Part shown: positions 28,077-37,018 of the stretch, in pieces
How the letters are laid out: each line of letters begins with the position of its first letter
Numbering within the stretch: the stretch's first letter is position 1
From: Agaricicola taiwanensis
Lineage (GTDB): Bacteria; Pseudomonadota; Alphaproteobacteria; Rhizobiales; Methylopilaceae
Reading direction: 5' to 3'
NCBI RefSeq assembly: GCF_014635245.1
Contig: NZ_BMCP01000006.1
Span: forward strand, 1-64,000
DNA length: 64,000 nucleotides
The notes under the pieces: generated by a model
Databases searched by the model: none
What the model saw: the letters and a program-made list of their open reading frames with translations, nothing else
Told to the model about the DNA's origin: nothing
Position numbers and translations under genes: made by a program

Positions 28077-28919
28077 TCAGAAGGTGGGCCGGCTATGGAG
28101 CCCCAGAGCATCGGCCAACGCGCTGGCAAGCTTCACCATCAGGTCCGTTGCTGCCGGGTGACATTCTTTCCCGTCGAGCGCTATCACTGGCATCAGCAGC
28201 CTAACGCTGTTGGTCAGAAAGATGGCATCCGCTTTCATCAGCCGATCCAGGCCGAAGGCTTCCTCCACGACGGCCAGTCCCATGTCCCGGGCCGCCGAGA
28301 GCGTGAAGCCGCGCATGATGCCATCGAGGATGCCGACGGAGGTTGGCGGCGTGGTCAGGTGGCGGTTTTCAAGAATGAAGATGTTGGCGGCGCTGGCGCA
28401 GGCGACATTGCCGTCCGAGGACAGGATCAGCGCGTCATCGGCGCCGTTCTGGCGGGCCTCGCCAAGCGCCAGCACATTGTCGAGATAGGCCAGCGATTTG
28501 ATGCGCGACAATGGCGAGGTTGCGTTGCGCCGGATCGAGCTGACCGCCAGCCGCACCTGCGAAAAGGCCATGCCCTCGCTCCAGGGAGAACGGCTTGCGA
28601 AGATGGTCGGCACCGCATCCTTCGGCGGGGGAAGTCCTCGCGCGCCGGCTCCGCGGGTGACGGTGACACGAAGGGTCGCCGCTCCGGGCGCTGCTGCCAC
28701 GAGGTCGCGGACCGCCTGTTCCGGCACGCGGCGATCACAGGCTATGCCGAGCGTGGCGCAGCCGCGCGTCAACCGGTCCAGATGCTCATCAAGCAGGAAG
28801 GCTCGTCCGCCCGTCACCAGCAGGGTTTCGAAGACACCGTCCGCCAGCAACAGCCCCCGGTCCGAAAGGTTGAACGGCACCTCCATGTCCGTGCTGATTT
28901 TTCCGCGATACCAGAGCAA
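28077..28919 (-). CDS. pabC: Aminodeoxychorismate lyase (class IV aminotransferase fold)
   Basis: A 280-aa PLP enzyme that releases pyruvate from 4-amino-4-deoxychorismate to give p-aminobenzoate for folate. It has NLSDRGLLLADGVFETLLVT, SRIKSLAYLDNVLALGEARQ (PLP lysine), CASAANIFILEN and TPPTSVGILDGIMRG. The class also contains branched-chain and D-amino-acid transaminases; the position 2 nt after pabA argues for PabC. Confidence 0.85.
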   Translation of the reverse strand: MLWYRGKISTDMEVPFNLSDRGLLLADGVFETLLVTGGRAFLLDEHLDRLTRGCATLGIACDRRVPEQAVRDLVAAAPGAATLRVTVTRGAGARGLPPPKDAVPTIFASRSPWSEGMAFSQVRLAVSSIRRNATSPLSRIKSLAYLDNVLALGEARQNGADDALILSSDGNVACASAANIFILENRHLTTPPTSVGILDGIMRGFTLSAARDMGLAVVEEAFGLDRLMKADAIFLTNSVRLLMPVIALDGKECHPAATDLMVKLASALADALGLHSRPTF

Positions 28920-28921
28920 GG

Positions 28922-29503
28922 TCAGACCCTTTCGTCGGCGATGGACAGGAAATTGCGGAACAGCGCATGGCCATGGCTGCTCAGCACCGATTCCGGATGG
29001 AACTGGACGCCGAAGGTCATGCCATTGCTGTGCTCCATGGCCATGATCTCGCCTTCGGGCGAGCGCGCGGTCACCGTCAGGGGCAGTTCACGCTTCTCGT
29101 CCAGCTCCACGATGAGCGAGTGATAACGGCCGGCGGCGAGCGGGTTGGGCAACCCTTCAAAGAGACCTCTGCCCTCGTGGCGCACCATGGAGGCGCGGCC
29201 GTGCATGGGCTCCCGGGCGCGAACGACGCGGCCGCCAAATGCCTCGCCGATGCACTGATGGCCAAGGCAGACGCCCAGCAGAGGTTTTTGCCCGTTCAGC
29301 TCGGCGATCAGCGGCAGGCAGATGCCCGCTTCGCCAGGACCGCAGGGCCCGGGGGACAGCACCACGGCATCAGGATCAAGAGCCATGACACCGGCGACAT
29401 CGATCCGGTCGTTGCGCACGACCTTCACCTCGCGTCCCAATTCAACGAGATAGCGTGCAACGTTGAAAACAAAGGAATCATAATTGTCGATGATGAGGAT
29501 CAT
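28922..29503 (-). CDS. pabA: Aminodeoxychorismate/anthranilate synthase glutaminase subunit
   Basis: A 193-aa class I glutamine amidotransferase supplying ammonia to PabB. The nucleophile elbow is LLGVCLGHQCIGEAFGG and the catalytic His-Glu is in FGVQFHPESVLSSHG. SPGPCGPGEAGICLPLI and the oxyanion-hole strand are also present. Its start overlaps the pabB stop by 4 nt. It could also serve anthranilate synthase, as PabA/TrpG proteins often do. Confidence 0.9.
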   Translation of the reverse strand: MILIIDNYDSFVFNVARYLVELGREVKVVRNDRIDVAGVMALDPDAVVLSPGPCGPGEAGICLPLIAELNGQKPLLGVCLGHQCIGEAFGGRVVRAREPMHGRASMVRHEGRGLFEGLPNPLAAGRYHSLIVELDEKRELPLTVTARSPEGEIMAMEHSNGMTFGVQFHPESVLSSHGHALFRNFLSIADERV

Positions 29504-30903
29504 GACGGTGCCTCGAAGGCCCGGAATATCCGCTCGGCCTTGTTCAGCGTCTCCTGATATTCAAGCTCCGGATCCGACAGCGCGGTCACGCCCCCGCCCG
29601 CCTGGAACGAGGCCTGACCGTCCTGAAACAGCACCGTGCGGATGGCGATGTTGGTGTCGCTCTCGCCGTTGAAGCCGAAATAGCCGATAGCGCCGCAATA
29701 GATGCCGCGCTGTTCCTGCTCGATATCAGAGATGATCTCCATGGCTCTGATCTTCGGCGCGCCGGTGATGGAACCGCCGGGAAAGGCCGCGCCCATGAGA
29801 TCGGCCACGCCGAACCCCGGTTGCAGCCGCCCGGTCACCACGGAGACCAGGTGGTGCACACCGGCATAGGTTTCCAGCGCACAGAGCTCCGGCGTCATCA
29901 CCGTTCCCGGAAGGCACACCCGTGAGAGGTCGTTGCGCAGGAGATCGACGATCATGAGGTTTTCGGCGCGGTCTTTCTCCGATCGCCGCAGTGCCGTTGC
30001 GTGGGCCTCATCCTCCGACGGATCGGACGCACGAGGGGCGGTGCCCTTGATGGGCCGCGTCTCGACCTCCTCGCCGCTGACCCGCAGGAAGCGCTCCGGC
30101 GAACTCGATGCGATCGCCATGTCGCCGCGATCGATGAAGGCTGAAAAAGGCGCGGCATTGATCTGCCGCAGCCGTTTGTAGAAGGCCCAGGCGTCGAAGC
30201 CTTCGGGCAGAGTTGCCGTGAAGCGCTGCGAGATATTCGCCTGATAGATGTCGCCGGCAAGGATTGCTTCGATCGCCTCACCGACCGCGCATGCATAGCT
30301 CTCCCGGGTGAACGTCGAGCGCCATGCCTCGCGTTCGATGGCGGGCAGCTCGCCCTCTGGAACCGGCGTGGCACGAAGAGCCCGCTCGATCTCCTCTGCC
30401 CGCTCCACCGCCCGCGCCTGCCGCCGCGCGCCATCGGCTTCAGGCAAACCCGTGGAGACGATCCACGCCCGCTTCTCCAAATGATCGAAGGCGCAGAGGG
30501 CGTCGAAGAACAGGAGCTCCGCTTGCGGCATCGCTCCCTGCCGCGGAGTGCGCGCTGCCGGCAGTTGTTCGAGAAGACCGCCGAACTCATAGGAGAGATA
30601 GCCGATGGCGCCGCCCTGGAACGGCGGAAGGCCTTCGATGATCGGCTGGCCGAAGAGCCCGAGCCTGCGAGAGACGGCATCGAGCGGCGCCTCATCGATG
30701 GCCGCACCGTTCCAGGAGACCTCGCCACCGCTCACCTTGAGGACGCCATAGGGATCTGCCGCCACATAGGAATAGCGGCCGAGCCTATCATGGAACATGG
30801 CGCTGTCGAGAAAGCACAGCCCGCCCTTCCCCCGCAGCCGGCCCGCGGCCTCGACGGGGTCGATCCATGGAATGCTTCGCACGATCGTTAGGGTCTGCGG
30901 CAT
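29500..30903 (-). CDS. pabB: Aminodeoxychorismate synthase component I
   Basis: A 467-aa chorismate-binding enzyme. The core motifs are GDIYQANISQRF, ASSSPERFLRVSGEEVETRP, IKGTAPRASDPSEDEAHA, ENLMIVDLLRNDLSRVC, YAGVHHLVSVVTGRL and GSITGAPKIRAMEIISDIE. PIKGTA at the ammonia site favours PabB over anthranilate synthase. The start is the ATG at 30903; 30906 is an adjacent alternative. Confidence 0.9.
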   Translation of the reverse strand: MPQTLTIVRSIPWIDPVEAAGRLRGKGGLCFLDSAMFHDRLGRYSYVAADPYGVLKVSGGEVSWNGAAIDEAPLDAVSRRLGLFGQPIIEGLPPFQGGAIGYLSYEFGGLLEQLPAARTPRQGAMPQAELLFFDALCAFDHLEKRAWIVSTGLPEADGARRQARAVERAEEIERALRATPVPEGELPAIEREAWRSTFTRESYACAVGEAIEAILAGDIYQANISQRFTATLPEGFDAWAFYKRLRQINAAPFSAFIDRGDMAIASSSPERFLRVSGEEVETRPIKGTAPRASDPSEDEAHATALRRSEKDRAENLMIVDLLRNDLSRVCLPGTVMTPELCALETYAGVHHLVSVVTGRLQPGFGVADLMGAAFPGGSITGAPKIRAMEIISDIEQEQRGIYCGAIGYFGFNGESDTNIAIRTVLFQDGQASFQAGGGVTALSDPELEYQETLNKAERIFRAFEAPS

Positions 30904-31002
30904 CATCGCCCTGGCTGAGGAACCTGCGGCACGCACGCACCGCGCTGACGTCTCAGGCGCTATAGAGGCAAACGGCACATTGCGGAAGGTGGGTGTGGCT
31001 TG

Positions 31003-31138
31003 ATGCTTCGAGACGATCGCTGCGCGATCTCCTCAGCATGAGGGTTGTGGGTGCGGCACCTTCTGAAAACGGTCTGCCAAAACCAACGGCCTCATCCTGA
31101 GGAGGCCCGAAGGGCCGTCTCGAAGGATAAGCCACACC
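31003..31138. repeat. Dispersed palindromic extragenic element, two inverted arms
   Basis: The left arm 31003-31043 (ATGCTTCGAGACG, variable stem, CTCCTCAGCATGAGG) is the inverse of the right arm 31090-31129 (CCTCATCCTGAGGAGG, variable stem, CGTCTCGAAGGA). Each arm contains its own small hairpin with compensated bases (GATCGCTGCGCGATC; GGCCCGAAGGGCC). The right arm plus its tail is repeated at 166-214. It lies between the pabB start region and the xthA stop. Confidence 0.75.
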
Positions 31139-31144
31139 AAAGCC

Positions 31145-31915
31145 TTACCCTAGCTCCACCCAGACAGGTGCATGATCACTCGCCTTTTCCCAACCGCGCA
31201 CCTCGCGGTCCACGCCGGCGGCGATTAGGCGCGGTGCAAGCTCAGGGCTCAACAGGACATGGTCCAGACGCAACCCCGCGTTCCGCCCCCACGCGTTCCG
31301 GAAGTAGTCCCAGAAGGTGTAGATCCGCTCATCCGGGTGAAGCGCCCTCACCGCGTCGGTCCAGCCTTGCGCGACGAGCGCATGGAAGGCCTGCCGCACT
31401 TCCGGGCGGAAAAGGGCATCATCCCGCCAGCGTTCGGGCTTGTAGACATCCAGATCGGTGGGCATGACGTTGTAGTCGCCCACCAGCGCCACCGGCACCT
31501 CAAGCGTGAGCAACTCGGCAGCGTAGGCCGTGAGGCGCTTGAACCAGTCCAGCTTATAGTCGAACTTCGCGCCCGGCGCCGGGTTGCCGTTGGGCAGGTA
31601 AAGGCAGCCGATCAGCACGCCCTGAACGGCCGCCTCGATGTAGCGGCTGTGGCTGTCGCCAGGATTGCCCGGCAGGCCCCGCCGCGTCTCGATCGGCTCG
31701 GTGCCGCGGGCCAGAATGGCAACGCCGTTCCAGCTCTTCTGGCCATGCCAGATGGCGCCATAGCCCGCATCGTTGATTTCTCTGATCGGGAACTTTTCCT
31801 GCGCCGCCTTCAGCTCCTGAAGGCAAACAACATCCGGATCGGCCTCCGCCAGCCAGCGCAGCAGCGCCGAAAGCCGCCCGTTGACGCCGTTGACGTTGAA
31901 GCTCGCGATCTTCAT
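31145..31915 (-). CDS. xthA: Exodeoxyribonuclease III
   Basis: A 256-aa AP endonuclease/3'-exonuclease for base-excision repair. The family motifs are MKIASFNVNGVNGRL, CLQELKAAQEKFP (metal-binding Glu), VGDYNVMPTDLDVY, GLRLDHVLLSP and the terminal SDHAPVWVEL. The ATG at 31915 is used; a GTG two codons upstream is possible. Confidence 0.94.
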   Translation of the reverse strand: MKIASFNVNGVNGRLSALLRWLAEADPDVVCLQELKAAQEKFPIREINDAGYGAIWHGQKSWNGVAILARGTEPIETRRGLPGNPGDSHSRYIEAAVQGVLIGCLYLPNGNPAPGAKFDYKLDWFKRLTAYAAELLTLEVPVALVGDYNVMPTDLDVYKPERWRDDALFRPEVRQAFHALVAQGWTDAVRALHPDERIYTFWDYFRNAWGRNAGLRLDHVLLSPELAPRLIAAGVDREVRGWEKASDHAPVWVELG

Positions 31916-31921
31916 GAGCAC

Positions 31922-32167
31922 TCAACGCTTGCGCGCGTATGGGTCGATGTCATCGCGCAGCTTTCGCGTTGATGACCAGACCACCACTGCCACCGACAGG
32001 AGGATGCCCGACACCAGGCCGCCGACGGCCAGAAGGCCTGCCGGTGTGCTGTCGGCTTCCGCCCGCAGAGCGACCGGGCCCACCTTCAATTCCACCGCCG
32101 CATGTGAGCGATCCCGCATGACGCCTGTCGGAGCTTCCTTATAATCATTCTTTGTCTTGTGAGCCAA
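31922..32167 (-). CDS. Small single-helix membrane protein, TTG start
   Basis: An 81-aa protein of unknown function. The start is inferred as a TTG at 32167 because a perfect AGGAGG lies 8 nt before it. The first ATG in frame lies well inside, at 32119. Residues about 48-70 (GLLAVGGLVSGILLSVAVVV) form one membrane helix, followed by a basic tail, STRKLRDDIDPYARKR. It ends 6 nt before xthA starts. Confidence 0.6.
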   Translation of the reverse strand: MAHKTKNDYKEAPTGVMRDRSHAAVELKVGPVALRAEADSTPAGLLAVGGLVSGILLSVAVVVWSSTRKLRDDIDPYARKR

Positions 32168-32220
32168 GGGACCAACCTCCTGATCCAGAAGCTCTTTCCC
32201 GCGGTGCGGGTTCCCGGCCG

Positions 32221-32919
32221 CTATTCCGCCTCCACGGCGTAGCACAGCAGCACGACGCCATGATCCAGCAGCTCGCATGTCTTGAACGCGAGCTTCACCT
32301 TGCCGGCGAGTCCTTCGTCGCCGGCATCAACGATGCCTTCGATGTTCAGCCGGGCGTCCAGCGCAGGCGCAACGAGAACACGGAATTCATCCACGAGGCC
32401 CGCCGCGAAGAAGCTGCCGTTGATGCGCCTGCCGCCCTCCAGCAGGAGACGACGGATGCCAAGTTCCTGCGCGAGGAGATCGAGTGTTGCCGCAAGGCCG
32501 ATCTCGTTGCTGTCGGACACGATGTACGACACGCCGTCGCCGACCAGTTCCGCCAGATGGCTATCAGGCACATTGGCGCCGAGCAGCACCACCACATGGT
32601 CGCCGCCGATATTGTCGCTCCTGAAGTGCAGCTTGCCCGAACGGTCGAGCGCGATCGCATAGCCATCGGCGTCACGCCTGGCGAAATGATGCGGCCGCGA
32701 GACCGGGCGGTGGCTTGCCGGGGGATGGGGCTCACCCTTGCTCATCTCTGCCATGGTGACGCGCCCCACGATCCACGCGTCCCCCTCAAGCTCGCTGTGA
32801 AGCTTCTCATAAAGCTTCGACCAGCTCGATTTGTCGCCGTCGGGGCTTTCGGTAAACTTACTGGGATGCAGGCGACCGTCGATGGAACTTTCCATGAGGC
32901 ACATGATGGTGGGCTTCAT
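32221..32919 (-). CDS. RibD C-terminal / dihydrofolate-reductase-fold reductase
   Basis: A 232-aa protein with the RibD-C fold, an NAD(P)H reductase class related to DHFR. It opens MKPTIMCLMESSIDGRLHP, and later has DAWIVGRVTMAEMS, VSYIVSDSNEIGLAATLDLL and RLLLEGGRRINGSFFAAGLV, the usual nucleotide-contact region. There is no deaminase domain, so it is not a complete riboflavin enzyme. The ATG at 32919 follows GGAGGAAAAG. Confidence 0.85.
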   Translation of the reverse strand: MKPTIMCLMESSIDGRLHPSKFTESPDGDKSSWSKLYEKLHSELEGDAWIVGRVTMAEMSKGEPHPPASHRPVSRPHHFARRDADGYAIALDRSGKLHFRSDNIGGDHVVVLLGANVPDSHLAELVGDGVSYIVSDSNEIGLAATLDLLAQELGIRRLLLEGGRRINGSFFAAGLVDEFRVLVAPALDARLNIEGIVDAGDEGLAGKVKLAFKTCELLDHGVVLLCYAVEAE

Positions 32920-33294
32920 GAGCTTATCTTTTCCTCCACGGGACCCGCTGGGACGGCGATTGCCAGGATGCTCGGCAACAAAAATGTGTCGCCCGATGGC
33001 AAACGCTGGATGCGGGGGAAGGTTCGGCTGGCCGCTGCTGATGCCTTCATCCAAGGCTGCTTCGGCTGCACGGATGCTTGAAACAGAGAGACGGATGGAC
33101 ACAGGTCCGTCTGCAACGAAAGAACACGAGAACTCGTTCCTAGGATAGTCACGACAAAAACTAGCGACCTAGAAGATCCGGAGAATCTATACACTTCTGT
33201 AAGCGAGAGCCTGCGATCATTACACTTGATATTTCCTATAACCCGATATAAATCAAGGTGAAGTCACACCTTAATTTCAGGTGAAACCATCCCA
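32920..33294. other. Gene-free stretch between divergent genes
   Basis: These 375 nt separate the reductase (minus) from the five-repeat orphan (plus). From about 33110 the sequence turns AT-rich (around TTACACTTGATATTTCC at 33219) and probably holds the promoter of the orphan. I see no gene or clear operator. Confidence 0.4.
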
Positions 33295-34743
33295 ATGTCG
33301 GATTTTTTCATGCCAAGTCCAGTTCGTTTGCAAAATACGCTATTAGGCCTAGACTACAGTTCTAGCGGGATAAGTATTCCGGAGGACGCCTTCGATAAGG
33401 TAGTTCGCCCCCTCTTGTATCCTAAGATGGACCCGGACGAAAAAGTTCCTGCCTTTGATCGCTACGTAGAGTTTGAGTCTGTAGGTTTCGGTGGCATCCA
33501 ATTCGTCTACAGGAACGATCAGGGGGAAGAGGTCAGGAGATCAGTCACCATTACGTCGCCCCAATTCAAGCAGATCCAGCGGGATATGGATCTGTTCAAC
33601 CTCGTCAAGGCGGGTGAGAAAGCGGGCTACGAACTGATCAACGGGCTGGACCCCAACGCGAACCTGCTGGACGCCATCTATGTGGAGCCGGATTTTCTGG
33701 CTGACGCCGAGGGCAAGGCGCTAGCCATCGAATACACGGACGGTGAGGGTCTTCGCCGCAAAGGCTTCGTTCACGCGGACATCAACAAGGAAGACTTCGA
33801 GCGGGTAAAAACCGGAAAAGAACGCAAGCAACTGATCATCGATAATGCTTCGGAAGGATATTCGCTGATCAGGTGGGACAAAGACCTTCCCTCGTTCGCT
33901 CAGTACACCAATTTCAGCGATCCGGGCGAGCAAAAACGCGGAGGCGATGATGGCATCGCCTTCGAGTACATCGACAAGAACGGCAAGCTGAAGAAGGGCC
34001 TCGTCCTGAGAAGCGTTGACGAGGAACTCTTCAAGAAGGTTGAGGCTGACCGGGAGCTCTTCAGGAGCCAGAAGAACTGGCTCGATCAACAAAACGCCGG
34101 TCTTGACTCGAGCGACCCCAGGTTCGTCACGGTGGCCGCGCCGGGCAACTACTGGAAGAAGGTCGTTGTCGACGGCAACGTGACATACGAGAAGACTGAT
34201 TCATATGAGGTCGACCAGATCGCCTGGATGGAGGTGGAAGCTGTGCCTGAGCTGGGCGAGGATGTCCTGCTGGTCACCACCTATGACAGCGATCGCCGCG
34301 ATAACGTCGTCCGTCGCCAGCTCGTTCATCGCGAGGACATCGGAGATGAAAAGTTCAATCGGCTTCAAGACGATATGAACCACAGCAGGTACGTGAACTT
34401 CTTCCAGAGCAGAGGCACCCGGCCGCCGTCGAGCACTCACCCGGAAAGGAACATTCGGGTTTGGACAAAAGACAAGTTCAAGTCGTCCGAGCTTGGCGAC
34501 GTTTCGCGGGTCGTAACGGACTTTATAGACAAAGGCTTCGTGCTGCTCGAGTTCAATGATTCCGGCAGCGGCCCCTATGTCGGGCAGACGATCCTGATCA
34601 GCGAGAACGAGACTCCGGAAGCCTTTGATATCGCCCGGAAGTTCGCACTCGGTGATGATCGGACAAAGATAAACCTTCTCTCCCTTGAGGATGGCGAAGA
34701 CTGGATCAAGCTGCGCGACAACAGGGAGTTTTCCGACGAGTAG
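33295..34743 (+). CDS. Orphan protein built of about five internal repeats
   Basis: A 482-aa, highly charged protein I do not recognise. About five diverged copies of a 45-55-aa unit lie at roughly 55-100, 128-176, 205-256, 310-362 and 404-450. Each has a beta hairpin of the form (I/A)xFxYxDxxGxxxxKGxV followed by a short helix (EDFERVKTG; ELFKKVEAD; EKFNRLQDD). There is no signal peptide or membrane helix. Base composition is AT-richer than the neighbours, as for the giant proteins at 5-12 kb, which hints at acquisition by transfer. The ATG at 33295 has only a weak ribosome-binding site. It could be an adhesin-like or effector repeat protein; function unknown. Confidence 0.75.
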   Translation: MSDFFMPSPVRLQNTLLGLDYSSSGISIPEDAFDKVVRPLLYPKMDPDEKVPAFDRYVEFESVGFGGIQFVYRNDQGEEVRRSVTITSPQFKQIQRDMDLFNLVKAGEKAGYELINGLDPNANLLDAIYVEPDFLADAEGKALAIEYTDGEGLRRKGFVHADINKEDFERVKTGKERKQLIIDNASEGYSLIRWDKDLPSFAQYTNFSDPGEQKRGGDDGIAFEYIDKNGKLKKGLVLRSVDEELFKKVEADRELFRSQKNWLDQQNAGLDSSDPRFVTVAAPGNYWKKVVVDGNVTYEKTDSYEVDQIAWMEVEAVPELGEDVLLVTTYDSDRRDNVVRRQLVHREDIGDEKFNRLQDDMNHSRYVNFFQSRGTRPPSSTHPERNIRVWTKDKFKSSELGDVSRVVTDFIDKGFVLLEFNDSGSGPYVGQTILISENETPEAFDIARKFALGDDRTKINLLSLEDGEDWIKLRDNREFSDE

Positions 34744-34776
34744 CCGGTTTCATGAGTCCTGATGTGATCTGATATG

Positions 34777-34803
34777 AGGAGCGGCACCTTGGGTGCCACT
34801 CCT
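34777..34803. terminator. Stem-loop between convergent genes
   Basis: A 12-bp stem with one mismatch (AGGAGCGGCACC with GGTGCCACTCCT) and a 3-nt loop between the orphan repeat gene and the convergent GlxA-like gene. No T run follows on either strand, so termination is uncertain. Confidence 0.45.
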
Positions 34804-34853
34804 TGCGGCCGTTCAAGGAGCGCGGCGCACCCGCTTGTTGGCTCCACGATCTT

Positions 34854-35834
34854 TCAGATCTGCTTCCGATACACACTCGGCGGCATGCCGAAGTGGCTGC
34901 GGAACTCGCGCGAGAAATGCGCGGTGTCGGCAAATCCGCAGTCCAGCGCGATCTGCGTGATGCTCTCCAGCTTGTTTTCGATCATCCAGCGTCCGTAGTT
35001 CAGCCGCATGATCCGGTGGTGCCGCGCCGGCGTCGTGCCCAGTGCCGCGTGGAAGGCCCGTTCCAGCTGGCGCACGCTGACGCCGACATAGCGCGCCACC
35101 GCCGGCAATGTCGGCGGGTGGTCGAGCTGCTGTTCCATGAAATGCACCGCCTTGCGCACACGCGGGTCGGTCACATCGGCAAGATCGTCGCGGAAATGCG
35201 CCTGCGGCAGGCTCGGCGCGCGGATCCCCGTCAGCATCATGTGGCGGACCGCCTGCTGCGCGCGATCGCGGCCGCAGTGGCGCGCGATGAGATAGAGCCC
35301 GAGATCGATGGCGGCGGTCGACCCCGCACAGGTGAGGATATCGCCCTCATCGACGAACAGCCGGTCCGTCACCGTCTCCACATCGGGAAACTGCGCCTCG
35401 AAAGCATCCTGCACGTTCCAATGGATGCAGACCTGACGGCCGGTGGCGAGGCCAGCCCGGGCGATGGCGAAGGTGCCGGTGCAGATGCCCAGCAGCCGCA
35501 CCCCCGCCGCATGCGCGCGGCGCAGGTAATCGCTGCGCGCCGGCACCGGCCGCTCGTCGCGATAGTCGTTGCCGCCACAGACCGCGATATAGTCGAACTC
35601 CTCGGGCGCGATGACATCAGGGGTGCCCGCCACTTTCAGTCCGCAGCTTGCGGTACGGCTTTCGGCACCCGGCGTCATGATGGCCCAGGAGGCGTGGATC
35701 TGCCGGCTTTCGCCGCCGTCGTCGGCCGCCAGCCGCAGGCTGTCGATCAGCCCGCCGAAGGCTGCCAGCGTGAACTTATCGAGCAGCAGGAAACCTACCC
35801 TGAGCGGCGGCCGCGACGCTTCCGGCTTGGCCAT
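34854..35834 (-). CDS. GlxA-family AraC-type transcriptional regulator
   Basis: A 326-aa DNA-binding regulator. Residues about 10-190 form a DJ-1/PfpI-like amidotransferase domain, with the elbow GICTGTFAIARAGLATGR. Residues about 225-326 form the AraC helix-turn-helix (VARYVGVSVRQLERAFHAAL, ITQIALDCGFADTAHFSREF). Relatives such as ArgR, GbdR and CdhR sense amino acids or quaternary amines. It is divergent from the ABC operon at 35960, with 125 nt between, so it most likely controls that operon. Confidence 0.9.
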   Translation of the reverse strand: MAKPEASRPPLRVGFLLLDKFTLAAFGGLIDSLRLAADDGGESRQIHASWAIMTPGAESRTASCGLKVAGTPDVIAPEEFDYIAVCGGNDYRDERPVPARSDYLRRAHAAGVRLLGICTGTFAIARAGLATGRQVCIHWNVQDAFEAQFPDVETVTDRLFVDEGDILTCAGSTAAIDLGLYLIARHCGRDRAQQAVRHMMLTGIRAPSLPQAHFRDDLADVTDPRVRKAVHFMEQQLDHPPTLPAVARYVGVSVRQLERAFHAALGTTPARHHRIMRLNYGRWMIENKLESITQIALDCGFADTAHFSREFRSHFGMPPSVYRKQI

Positions 35835-35959
35835 ATCTGGCGTCTCCCTCGTTTCAGCCCAACTTTGTCGGATATCTTCAAGTTGGTGGCAACAGCCTTC
35901 AAGCCACCTGCCGGTGCAATTGCGAGCCTTGCCTGAACAATAAGCACGAGGGGAATGTC

Positions 35960-37000
35960 ATGAAGTCTCTGTCACTTCTTCTGTCTGCATCCGTTGCGGC
36001 CCTGACGCTCGTAAGCTCAGGCGCATCCGCACAGGACAAAAACCTCACTGTCGCCTGGTATGGCGGCAACTGGGGCGACGCCTTCCAGGCCTGTGTCGCG
36101 GAACCCTTCACCAAGGAGACCGGCATCAAGGTGACCGCCGAGATCGGCACCTCGACCACCACGCTCGCCAAGCTGCAGCAGCAGGCCTCCGCCCCCACCA
36201 TCGATGTCGCCTATATGGATGGCGGCATCAGCGAGCTTGCCCAAGAGGCCGGCGTTCTCGCACCGATCGATCTTTCAAAGATGCCGAACGCCGCCAATCT
36301 CTCCGAAAAGGCCGCCTACAAGGCCGGCAATGATGTCTTCGCCATCTCCGGCGGCTATTATTCGCTCGGCCTGACCTACAACACCAAGGAGATCGAGGAA
36401 GCCCCCACCTCCTGGGAAGCGCTGTGGGATGAGGACTACGCGGGCGCGGTGACCATTCCCTCGCCCAGCAATTCCGCCGGCATCCCTTTCATCTTCTTCC
36501 TCAACAAGATGCTCGGCGGCACGCCCGCCGACATGTCGGCCACCTTCGCCAAGCTGAAGGAACTCGACGCCAACATGTTCTTTGACAGCTCCGGCGCGGC
36601 AAGCAATGCCTTCCAGTCGGGCGAGGTCATCATCGGCGCGCACTTCAACGTCGGCGCCTGGGCCCTGGCCGATGCCGGCCTGCCCATCGGCTTCACCGTG
36701 CCGAAGGAAGGTGTCTGGGCCACCGATGCGCGCCTGCATCTTGTGAAGGGCTCGAAAAACAGCGAGGCGGCGGAGAAGTTCCTCAACACCGCCATGAGCG
36801 CCGAGGCGGGCCAATGCCTCGCCGCCAAGCTCTACCTCGGACCTGCCGTGAAGAACGTGGAACTGACGCCTGAGGTCAGCCGCAAGCTGCCGTGGGGCGA
36901 AAAGGGTTCGGTGGACGACCTGCTGCTGTTCGACTGGAACGAGGTCAACGCCAAGCGGTCTGAACTGACCGAGACCTGGAACCGCGAAGTCGCGCGTTGA
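35960..37000 (+). CDS. ABC transporter substrate-binding protein, spermidine/putrescine type
   Basis: A 346-aa exported protein with a signal peptide (residues 1-24, ending SGASAQD). It begins the fold with LTVAWYGGNWGDAFQACVAE and continues with TSWEALWDEDYAGAVTIPS and FFDSSGAASNAFQSGEVIIG, typical of PotD-like proteins. The first gene of a five-gene operon with ATPase, two permeases and a proline-racemase-like enzyme. The downstream enzyme suggests a proline-derived or related amine ligand (inference). The ATG follows GAGGGGA. Confidence 0.87.
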   Translation: MKSLSLLLSASVAALTLVSSGASAQDKNLTVAWYGGNWGDAFQACVAEPFTKETGIKVTAEIGTSTTTLAKLQQQASAPTIDVAYMDGGISELAQEAGVLAPIDLSKMPNAANLSEKAAYKAGNDVFAISGGYYSLGLTYNTKEIEEAPTSWEALWDEDYAGAVTIPSPSNSAGIPFIFFLNKMLGGTPADMSATFAKLKELDANMFFDSSGAASNAFQSGEVIIGAHFNVGAWALADAGLPIGFTVPKEGVWATDARLHLVKGSKNSEAAEKFLNTAMSAEAGQCLAAKLYLGPAVKNVELTPEVSRKLPWGEKGSVDDLLLFDWNEVNAKRSELTETWNREVAR

Positions 37001-37018
37001 GCGGCAGGCGTTAGATCC

